Shown here piece after piece: positions 38,501-50,500 of a DNA stretch of 64,000 bases. The stretch's first letter is position 1. Every line of letters starts with the position of its first letter. The notes beneath the pieces were generated by a model. It was not told where the DNA came from, ran no database searches, and was given only the letters and a program-made list of their open reading frames with translations. A program made the position numbers and the translations under genes. Origin of the DNA: Actinobacillus seminis (lineage in GTDB: Bacteria > Pseudomonadota > Gammaproteobacteria > Enterobacterales > Pasteurellaceae); contig NZ_NLFK01000007.1 of assembly GCF_002263215.1 (NCBI RefSeq), positions 1 to 64,000 on the forward strand. Reading direction: 5' to 3'.

Positions 38501-41500
38501 TCAGTTTCAGGGGCAGGTAGTCCCAAACCGCTCGCCACGTTACCTAACACAGTTGGTGTCGTTGTATTGCCCTCGTGGTTTACTAACGAAAGTTGTGGTT
38601 TTGCCACCGCACTGCCGGCTTTTGGTGTGCCATTGTCTTCAACATCACCTGCTTTATAGTATTTACCATCATTGGCTTTGACTAATCTATTGCCTTGATG
38701 ATCTGTAAATACCACCGTTCCCGCTTCGCCATTGCGTAAAGCGTTCGCTTTGTCATTGGCGTTTTTGCCGTTTAATCCATCTTTAGCGGTTAAGCCTTTA
38801 TTTGCCATCGGTTCTTTGCCGTTTGATGATGTTTCAAGACCTGACAATCCATCTTTACCGTCCGCAAAGACCATTTTCTTCGCTTTCGGATCAGTGTTAG
38901 AACTTGGATCGTCAATCAACTTCGCCCCCGTGGCTTTCACTAATTGCGAACCGTTGACCGCATCAGTTGACTTATCGGTTAAATCCCCGTCTTTAATATT
39001 GGTCACGGTCATCGGTCTTTCCACAGGTGCCGCTTTGATCACAACAGCGTTTTGATCTTTTACAGTTGACGTAATTTCTTTGCCTTCTTTCATATACTTT
39101 TTAGAGTTTGCGTCATACTTCGCACCTTTCAGCTCGTCAGGCTTATAGAATTGACCATCTTGACCTTTGACGACTTTTTGATCGCCGAGATAGAAATCAA
39201 ACGGACGGTTATTGTTCAAATCTTCCATTTTACCATCAACATAGTTTTTATTGGTCGCACTGGTGCCGTCAGCATCGTCCGCTAAGTCCGCCAAGCCGGT
39301 GATCGTGCCTGTGCCTGATTTACCGTCCGCCCCTTTAGCAAAAGTAAGAGTAGCAGATTGAGCGTTGCCGTCTTGACCATCTTCAGCCACTTTCAAACTC
39401 ACTACTTCTTGACCGCTCTTATCCTTAATCGCGACCTCGCCGGCTTTCACCTCGGTTTGGTGAGTACCGTTGCGTAACACATTGCCACTGGCCGTTTGGT
39501 CATTGACTAACACTGTACCATCATCAAGTTTGGCGGTAGTCGTAATGCCCTCGGCATCAATAAATATATCCTTACCGCTATCGTCCCCTGTGCCGGCGAT
39601 AGCAATGGTGTCGATATTGCGAATATTTTTGGTCAGACCGATTTCAAGCCCATTGTCTTTGGCTCTCACCACAATATTATCCGCCGCGGTTGCCCCCACG
39701 CTACCTTCACCTTTGATAGACAAGGTCTCACCCAGTTTTTTGTGAACATCTTGACCGTCATTGCCGGCGAATTTCAAGCCGGAGTCATAAAGCTCTTTCA
39801 CCGCTCCTTCTGTGGCAGCGTTGCCTTTGTTATCGCCCTCACCGTATTTATCGCCGTTGCTATTGTTTTTGCTAACAGTTCTGTCTTTGAGGTATTTAAT
39901 CGTCCCCGTTCCTTCTTTTGCTGAACCATTACTACCGCCTTTGGCTGCAAACGCTATTGAAGGTTCGTTATTAGGATCAACCAAGTCTAAATTGTTTGGA
40001 TCTACCGGTGTTGCACCGGCTTTAATCGTAATCGATGGCTGATCAGCAAATGGATTGCCTGTACCGGTACCTTTCGTTTGCGGTGTGAGGGCTATACCGT
40101 CGCTATTTACACTCACTTTCGACCCCTGATTACCTACTTGGAATGTGGCTCCTTTCTCTGCGTCTAAAGTCAGTTTGGTAACTTCTGTATCAGTACCATT
40201 TCCGCCCGCTTCGTTTTTAGGTTTGGAAGAAATCGAGGTGATATTTTTTAACGCCTCGGCTGTGCCAATCGTTACCAACGCTGTAGCATTCGATACGGTA
40301 CCCGCTGTGCCACCTGTCGCACCGCTTGCCGGAGCAGTTGGCGTTGTGCTTGCAGTTGCTGTATTAGCCGGCGTCGGAGCTGTCGGTGTCGGAGCAGGAG
40401 CGGCTAGTGTTGCTCCCTCTTGCTTCAAGCTACCTTGAATATTCAAACCATCTGCAAATTTCAAGGTATCGCCGCGACCGATTTGGACTTTCTGAGCACC
40501 ATATTCCACATTAAATTTAAAGCTATTTAATGCTTGTTCAAGGTAGGACTTGGTGATTACGTCTTCGTTGCCAACTTTACTATCACCATATTTTTGCTCT
40601 TGAGATAGCGTGACTTTGCTAAATGTCGGTTTGTCTTTAAAACCGATTTCGATCTTGGCATTGCCGTTATCGTTGGTGTATTGCGTGATTAAGTTGCTAC
40701 CGCTGTAACTATCGGTTGATGTTGGAGCTACCGCACCTGTCCCTGTCCGCGTACCTAAACTAACAATGTTAATGGTCGAGCCTAGGTAGTGGGTGCCGTT
40801 ATTTGTACCTGTTGGAACATCACCACCGAATTTCAAGCCCTCGTTTAACTTCGCTCTTGCTTCGTCAATAGCACCTTTCAATGTGGTTGGGTTCTTCTCT
40901 TTGAATGAGCCATCCACATTAGACAGATATTCAAAGATTGGAGCAGTAAATTTCGTTTTATCCTTATCAACCGCAACACCCAACTTACCCGCTAAATCGG
41001 CGAGTTGTTTACCTGTAACAGCTTCTTTTGAGTCCTTATCAATGTCACCGTCTGATAAACCTGTCAATTTAGCGTCATTAAGTTCTACTTGTTTAGGTTT
41101 TCCATTTTTACCATCTGATAAAGTAATCTTAGCCCCTTCGTCATCTTTGGTAGCACTAATACTTCCAATCTCTTTAAGCTCATTATTCAGCGTATGCGTA
41201 ATTTTTCCATCCGCTTTTACAGAGACAGAGATATTTTCAGACTTCACAAAGTCCAATGCACCATTTTTGAGGTTAATGGTTTGTTTAGTTTTGTCTTCAC
41301 CATTCGATTTATAGGTTAATGTCAAATCATCAACATATTTTTTATTAACGGCGTCATACTCATTTTTTGGCGTATCGACAAAAATAATCCGTCTTTTGGT
41401 ATCTTTACTCCCCACGGATACAGTTTTCGCCTCACCTGTTGAACGGTTGCCTAAAATAACCGCATCGTGAATTTTTTCATCCGCCGTTATATTAGAACCG

Positions 41501-44500
41501 ATGGCAACGACTTCTCTCCCTTTGATATCGTTATCCGACCCGATGACATAGGATTGAACACCGCTCACCTTATTACCTTCGCCCAGTGCCACTGATGATT
41601 GCCCTGAAACTTTAGTTCCTGTTCCGATGGCAATGCCGTCTTTTTCGGTAACATCAGAGCCTTTACCGATAGAGATTGCTCCGTTATTTTTCGCTCCGGA
41701 ATTTTGACCGATGGAGATCGCCCCTTCATTTTGTGCAATGGCTTTATCTCCGATGGCAATAGAACCCTCTCCTTCAGCCTTAGTTTCTGGATTATCGGAT
41801 ACTTTAACTGATTTTTTACCTGTACCTTTTAGATACTTAATAACCGCATCAGCCTGTACTAATTCCGTTGAACTTTTATCGGGATCAGCCAATTTAATTT
41901 CAGCAATACCGACATTTGAGCCAAAGGTTTTTCTACCTTGTTCTTTCTTCTCTTCAGTATCACCGATATTCTCACCGGTAACTTTTAAGAAGTCTTTATC
42001 CAAAGTTTCTGTTGTAGTGTATTTTGTCAACTCTTTCGCTACCGCTTTGGAAGTGATGACTTTTTCGTCCTTGTCAGAAACAGCCGTGGCTTTATTTAAA
42101 GTAAGCGTAAGTGTACCCGCACTTTGAGGATCGCTACCATTAGATGGTGCTAATGTTACCGTGATGTCTTTTTCAGTCGTTCCACTTGCTCCATTCGCAC
42201 CGCTACCAACCGTTGAGCTATCAATGGTCAACGTACCGCCTAACTGCAATGTGGTTGAACTTGGGGTGCTACCATTATCATTCCCCCTGAATGTCAAACC
42301 ACCATTCACGGCGGTGATTAAATCATCAATCGCTCCTTTAAAGGTTGTTTGAGTTGTACCGCCATTTATCGCATTAAATGATGGTGCTGTAAACGTAGTT
42401 TTTCCATTCTCAACCGCAACACCCAATTTACTTGCTAAATCGTGAAGTTGTCCGCCCGTGATGGCTTCTGATGAACTATTCTCCAGCTTACCGTCCGCCA
42501 CATCCGAGATTTTCACGGTATTTCCGCTATCGGATTTCGTAAAGGTCAACTCATTTCCGTCAACTTTTAATTTCGCGGTGTTTCCGGTGCCATTAAACAC
42601 TAAGGCGTTTCTATCATTTTTACCGATGGTAGATAAGCCGGTGGCTTGCACTCCGCCATTTGTCGCGTCTTTTTCCAACATAACGGTTAAGCCGTTTTCC
42701 GGACTTAACTCGATTTTGTTAGCACCATCACCTGAGCCAGTAGCAACTTTAATGCTTCCTTTACCATTGCCCGCACTTAAGGTTGCACCGGTATTATCCA
42801 ATGCCAAATTTGAACCGTTTTTCACGCTTTCTAATTTGGCTTCACTATCTTTCAATTCAAGTTTTGACTTTTCTTTGGCACTTTCTAAAGTGGCGGTAGC
42901 ATTATCGAGTTTTAACGCACCTTTATTCGCTTCTTTATTAATTTCAGACACGCCGGTAAATGTGCTTCCTTTTAAAGTCACATTGTCTTTATTATCGCCT
43001 GAGGTGAAAGTAATGGTTTTATCTTTTTCATTCTCTCCGCCTAAAGCAATCTTGGCATTCTCACCGTTGGCGACGGATTTAATGCCGGTCAATGTATCCG
43101 ATAAGCCGATTTCCAGCCCGTCACCATCTGTATTTTGGGACACTTTAATATTATTGTCCGCAACGTCGATATTCTTAGCATCGCTTCCTTTTCCTACGAT
43201 TTTTAGCGTTCCGTCAAGATTTACCGTAACTGCTTGCTCATCATTTCCTTGGAATTTCATTCCCTTATTCACGGCACTAATCAAGTCATCAATCGCATCT
43301 TTAAATGTAGTTTGTTTTTTATTAGAATTATCTGATCCTTTAATTTCTGTAAATGATAGAGCATCAAATCCTGTTTTTGCACCATTAACTGTCAATCCTA
43401 AATGCGTTGCACCTAATTCATTCAATTGATTTCCAGTAATCACATCTTTTGATTTATCTTCGATTGTTCCATCTGATAATCCAGAAAGTTTTATTCCACC
43501 ATTAACTTTAGTGAATGTTAAATCACTTCCACCAACTTTTAAAGTTGCTGTTGTATTATCACTCTTATCTGTATTAAATACTAAAGCATTGTCACCATCA
43601 TTTCCAATAGTTGACAACCCTGTAGCTTTAACAGTTGATTTTTCTCCATCTTTTTCTAATGTTACCTTAACATCTTTTACTGGACTTAATTCAATTTTAT
43701 CATCTCCTAATGTTAATGAAGCCTTATCAGCTGCTTTCTTAATGCTTTCAATTCCAGTTAAGTTTTTACCTAATTGTATTTTTAACTCACTATCACTAGT
43801 ACCTTTAGAAACATAAATATTACCTTGATCTGATGTTGTACTTGCATCTCCCTTAATATTAATCGTTCCATCAAGTACGCTTGATACTGCCGTTCCATCA
43901 TTTCCAGCTAATTTGAACGTTCTCTCTTTCACGTAGTCAACAACGGCTTTTTCTGTTGTTAATCTATCCTCTACAGTAATGCTTCCATCTTCTTTTTGTT
44001 TTCCAGCTTCAACATTAATTGAGCTTGTTTCATTAACACTTATTGTAAATGTCCCTGTGTTTTTAGTTATATCAGTATCTAATTTAACATTTAAGTTACC
44101 TTCCCCTTTAAATTCAACAGTTTTATTAGAATTATTTGCTCTTTCAAATTCTGTTGAACCAGCTTTAAAAGTTAACTTATTATTAGATAAATTAGCAATA
44201 TCAGCTGTATTTTTTGTTATATTAGTTTGGTTACTATTTAATGTTTGATTTAAAGTTTGATTTAAAGTATCTAATTCTGATTTCTTAACTAGTTTATTAC
44301 TCTCATCATTTCCTTTTGAGCCTACATATATATCCTTATCTGATACTATATGATCAGCATTTAAGGTGATTTTAGATTTTGCACCATTCTCAGCAGCAGA
44401 TTCTATGGAAGTAATGCCGGTTAATGTTGAGCTTAATCCATAAGTGATTTTCTTGTTAGCACTATCTAACACAACAGTTAAATTAGAATCTTTTGCAAAT

Positions 44501-47500
44501 TCTAAAGTATCTCCTATTAGGTTTCCGCTAGTATCATTTCCAGCCTTAACCATAAATGTTTTATTAATCTTATCTGACAATGCAGAATCTAATTTAGCCT
44601 CACTAATTGTCGCATTTTTCAACTTCGTTCCAGCGATTGAGTTATCGTTTAGACTAAGTTTTGTTTCTCCACCAAATACTTTTCCGCCACCAGTAACAGT
44701 TATTTCGTCACTAGTTTTTAACTCATTAAAATCACTTTCAGCAACTATTTTAGAAGCCGCTCCCTCTCCATGTTGAACTTTAACATTTCCAGTAGTATCA
44801 ACAGTAATTTTTCCTGTTTTGCTGTTAGCATCACCACTACTTTTTAGGGTTATAGAATTAATATCTGTTAATTCTTTATTTAGTGATATAGTAAATTTAC
44901 CAGTCTTATTACTATCTGCTTTATTATCTAATAATACCGTAACATTTGACCCAGACACAATTTTAACTGTCTTATCTGATTCATTATTTGCTCTAGTAAA
45001 CTCATTAATGCCATCACTAAATTTAATGCTTGCATTTCCTAATGTAGTTATTGAACTATTTGTTGTAGTTATCGCAGTATCAAGTGCTGTTAACGCTTCT
45101 CCAACCGCATTCTTAGTCCCTCCATTAGCCAATGTATAAGTAGGTCCTGTAACTTTACCGTCAGTTTCTATAGTAGCACTGCCACCTAAAGCCGTTACAA
45201 CAGAATTTAGTTGCGATTTATTAATAGCGTCATTATCACCTGTACCATTTGCAACACCAGAAATTTTAACATTTGTATCGTTTCCTGCTCCTGTTAATTT
45301 CAATTCTAATGTATCTCCAGTAGTATTTGGTGTTAATGATATTTTCTTAGTACTGTCAGCACCTAATTCTAAAGCATCAAATCTTGGAGTTTTTAATAAC
45401 CCTATTCTAATCGCTTTATTTGCGACATCAATTTTTGTTGCAACATTTTCTAATGAATATTTACTATCAAAGTCTGTAATATCACCATCTTTACCAGTTA
45501 TTTTTAATGTTTCACCTAATGCTGTTTGAAGTTTTTTCGGTTCAGTACTATTATTTTGATTAGCCTCAAAAGTCAACCCTTTTGTCTTCAAGTCTAATAA
45601 TGCTGATTCTGTTGCTGCTCTACCGGCATTACCATTAGTTCCATAACCTGTCTCATCAACTTTTCTATCTACTAGTCCTGTTAATGATATTCCTTCTTTT
45701 CCATTAGTTCCATCTTTAGCGATAGTTAATGTTTTTCCACCGCTTGTTATCTCAATATTTTTAGTTCCATTACTATCTTTTGCTAAATCAATAGAATTTG
45801 CATCAGCATCACCTACAGCACTTATTTTATTTACGCCCTCTAATGCATTATCTTTAACCTTAACAGTTTTACCTGTGCTTGTAGTTAAATCAATTCCATT
45901 ATCTTTTAGTTCAATTTTTGATTTATCTTTTGTATTTTCAATACTTGCAATTCCTTTTAAGTCTTTAGCCAATCTAATTTCTAATGTGTCATTAGGCTCT
46001 GAATCTCCAGTCTTACTTTTCTTAGCCACAACTGTAATATTATCTGGTGCAGTTGCTACAGTCGTTGAACTATTTGAAGCAACAGTTGCTCCTTTTTCTC
46101 CAACTAATTTTAAAGTTTCTCCTAGTTTTCTGTTTACTTTATTACCATTACCATCTTCAAATTCAAGACCTTTTGTAATAATAGCAGCAGCAACTTTCGC
46201 TAGATCTTCAACATTTGCAGCGTTTAATTTATACGTTTCTTCAGGAGTACCTTTTAATACGTTATCAAGATTAGTTGTTGTGCCACCAACGTCTCCAATT
46301 CCACTTGCAACATTAGTTATTTTCTTACTTCCTAAATCTAGTCCATCTTTACCAAATTTATATGTTGCAGTTCCAGTCGCATTTCCTACAGTATATGTAA
46401 TCTCATTCTTAGCATTATCTGTATTAAAACCAATCTTATTATTTTCATCTTTTCCAATAGAACTAATACCACTTAAAGTCTCTCCAAGTTTAATTTCTAA
46501 ACCGTTTTGATCCTTTTTAGATACATAAATATTTGTCTGACTAGAAGCAACACTTTCGCTTCCTTCAATTTTTAAAGTGTTATTTAATGTTGTAGTGACT
46601 GCTTGACTGTCATTACCTATTAACCCAAATGTATCCGTTTTTTTAGAGAATGTTTCTCCTAATTTCGTTGTTAATGCATTTAAATCCAATCCTATTTTAA
46701 ATTCATTACCTGATATATCATCCGATTTATTTCCATTTACAGTTATATATGAATCATTATCATTAGCTTTTACAGTTACTTTAGAATTTTTGATCGCTTC
46801 GTATACTGCCTTACCTGTTACAGTTTTTTCATCACTATTCGTTACAGTTCCAGTTCCTATACTGTTAATTTTATTTGTTGTATCTTCATTTAATTTTACT
46901 GTGAATGTTTTTGCACTACCCGTATTACCATTAATAGTTGTAACCTCAATTTTATCTTCTCCTTCTACAGTTATTAAATTTTTAATAACATTTTTACCGG
47001 CGTCATCTATATTACTTAAATTCTTGTCAGCTTTTCCATTTATTTTAGTTTCTAACTGTGTTTTAGCTTCCTCAAAAGTAGTTGTATCAACTTTTTTATT
47101 TATTTGTCCAGTTAATGCTGTTTTAGCACTCTCAATAGCAGTATGAACTTTAGCACCCGTTACAGTATTATCATTATTTTGTGCTACCTCTCCAGTACCT
47201 ATACTGTCTATTTTTGTTTTAAGATTACTATCCAACGATACAGTAAACTTTTTAGCTCCGTCTGTTGACTCTGATGGTGTAACATTAATCCCATCTCCCT
47301 GTTCAACCGTTTCTTTTGCTTTTGCTATTGCGGCATCTGTTTCTCCTTTATCGTACACATTTAATTGAGTTCTCCATGTACTTTCTTTTCCACCTATATT
47401 AGAGGCATCTATTTTTGCATATTGAGTATTTGCATCTGCTGTTTGAAGTGCACCATCAATTTTATTTTTAGTAGCTGTATTTAAACCAATAGTAACAACA

Positions 47501-50500
47501 CCATCAACTCCGACAGTAGCTTCTGTATAAGTTCCATTTGTGAAATTTAAACTATTTTTTGTAAGGTCAATACTTTGTTCAGCCCCTGCATTCGCCTTAT
47601 ATTTTAAAGTAGCCGCACCACTTACAACTTTTTTAAGTTGTGCCACGTTTACCGCATCTGTATCAGCAGACCCTGCTGCCACTCCTGTTATTCTTCTAGT
47701 GCTTGTTGAGCCATCACCTACAGCAAAAACTCCTTTGTTTGGTAGCCATGCACTTCCATTATCATTTCCTGCGTAAGCTTTCTTAGTTGATGGATCATAT
47801 CCTTTTGTCGAGATATCTCCCGTTGTTTTTGAATCTTTACCTATTGCAACACTATTTGCAACGCTTGCTATAGCACCCTCTCCAATAGCCACCGCACTTT
47901 GTGCTTGTGTACTTGCACCCTTACCAATTACTACAGAATTTGCAGCGTTTGTTGCTGTAGCATTATTACCAAGAATTACTAAACTTCCGTTTTCATTATT
48001 TTGAGTCTTGGTTTTCGTCACATTAATATTCGATCCTAAGGCAAGAATATCATTCCCACCTGTAACTTTTGTATTGTTACCAATAGCTACCGTCCATTCG
48101 GCGTTTTCTATTTTCGTTGGCGATCCGCCACTTACCGCACCGATAGCGATAGAGTTATTACTTCCACCTAGTACTTGCGTACCGTATCCTATGGCGATAC
48201 CAGAATTTGATTGAGCTTTTGTTTCAACACCTATTGCTATTGCATTAGCACCAGTCGCACCGTTATTAGCATAGTTTCCGCCAGTATTACCTCCACCATT
48301 TATTGAAACAAAATGCATTGTCGCCGCTTTAAGTTGTGCCACATTCACTGCATCCGTATCTTGTCTACCAGCAGCAAGTCCTGTGATTTGACGTGTGTTA
48401 TTTCCATTTCCAATAGACAAAGCAGCATATTTAGACTTCCATGCTCCGTAATCATTTACGCTTGCTCTTTCACTCCCTGTTACCGTATCAAATCCAACAA
48501 TATTCGCATTAGTATTCGCCACAGAGTTACTTCCCAACGCTATCGCGTCGTTTAAAGTTGTTGATGCTTTGTAACCCAAAACTACAGAGTTAAAAGCACT
48601 ACTTGCTGTCGCTTGGTTACCTAATATCACCAAACTGTTGTTATTGCTGTCGCTTACGTTGATATTATTCCCCAACGCCACGATATCCGTCCCGTTTTTG
48701 ACTTTGGTTTTGTTACCAATAACCACCGCCCACGACGCACCGTCAACCACAGTTCTTCCTTCTTCGGTGTCGCTTGTATTGCCTCGCTCGTCCACCGCAG
48801 CAAGCACGATAGAGCTTTTCGCGTTTTTCAGTTTCAGCCCGCTACCAATTGCAACCACCGCATCTTTTTTATTTTTGTCGCCTGAGTTATTTTGTTCAAT
48901 GTTAATGTTCGATCCAACCACCACGGCGTGTTTTACGTCCGTGCTCAGATTGTGCCCGATTGCTACCGCAGAATGGGCGTCCGATTTAGTTTGTACATCA
49001 ACCCCTATTGCAACAGAATTAGCTCCTTTAGCTCCGTCATTATTGTAGTTTGCAGCTTTTGTTGTTGGTTCTTTTACCGATAAATAATGAGATTTTCCGG
49101 CGTCTTTTAATTTGTCGTCAACATATTTTTTATTAACAACGTGGTTGTTGTCTGTAGGGATCTCTGTAACAGTTACTTTCTTAAACTCAGGCGTCTCGCT
49201 TAAACCAATTTCAAATTTAGCAGTTGATGTACCTTCTTTCGTAAATTTCGTTTTTAAGTTTTTACCTGAATAACCAGTATCAACCGCTCCAGAAACAATT
49301 TTTATTGTTGAACCCAAAAAGTAAGTGTCGTTATTTTGGTTTGTATTAGCAGCAAATTTATACCCTTTATTCACTGCGGCAATAAGTTCATTTATTGCAT
49401 CTTTAAAAGTGTTTTGCGCGCCTTTATTTCCTCCAACATATTTCACATCTGCAAAACTAGGATTAGCAAATTTTGTATTATTACTGTTTATAGATATCCC
49501 TAAAATATCCCCAACATTTTTAAGCTGATTCCCTGTGATAGCATGGTCTGAATTGTCTTTAATTTCTCCATCTTTAATATGTGCAAATTTAATTTTGTCG
49601 CCCATATCAATAATATTTTTGCCATTTTCCAATCTTGTTTGTTCCCTTGCTCCTTTCGGACCTACAAAAACATTATTGGCATCTATTGCATTAGTATCTA
49701 ACGGTGTTCCATTTTCTGTATTTGCCTTATAAAATTTACCGTCTGTATGCTTTACTACTTTATAATTTTTACCATTTTCTACCGTATAATAAGCAACCAC
49801 TCCCTCTTTATATGCATATTCTAATGCTTTTAATTGCCCTACAGTCGCTGCGTCTGAATCTAAAGCTCCGGGTGCTACATTGATTATTCTTCTACGTCCT
49901 ATATCCCCGCTCTTATCCCAACCACCAACAGAAACAACACCATCTTCTGAAGTTGATGTATAACTATAACTTGTTCCTTTAGGTATATATGGAAGCAATG
50001 TTATAGCCTTATTATTAGTATCAGTAATAGAAGGGATAGGAGTACTTTTATTTCCTTTGTAATAATATCTCGTATTTGACATATTACCGATTGCTACTGA
50101 ATTTTTCATAGTAACTTCTGAATCATTCCCTAAAGCTATTGAGTTTTGTCCACTTAAGTCAGTACTGTGTTTGTCCTTTAAAACTTTAGAGTTAACTCCA
50201 AATGCAATAGAATCTTTCCCTTCTGCACGAGATAAACTTCCTATAGCAAAAGATTGATCAGCAAGAGCCTTAGCACCATATCCTATTGCAATTGTTTTCT
50301 CATATCCACCATAAGCATAAGGTCCTATTGCAATAGCTCTATCTCCTTTAGAATAAGCTTGTCTTCCTAATGCAATAGAGTTCTCTCCTAGAGCATATAC
50401 GTAATATCCTAGGGCTACTGCTCCATCATTTTTTCTCTTTGCCTTGTCTTCACCTGTTCCTAATTGTGTATCTGTTTTAGGTGAAAAATATGTATCTAAA

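Noticed and set aside
41390-41830. CRISPR-like periodicity in the adhesin head regions
   Set aside because: The repeats are coding AIG/SIG beta-roll motifs of about 14 residues that diverge at DNA level; there are no identical direct repeats with unique spacers.
35787-49732. Many open frames on the plus strand opposite the adhesin
   Set aside because: They mirror the repetitive low-stop coding pattern of the adhesin on the other strand, lack ribosome sites and show no family motifs.
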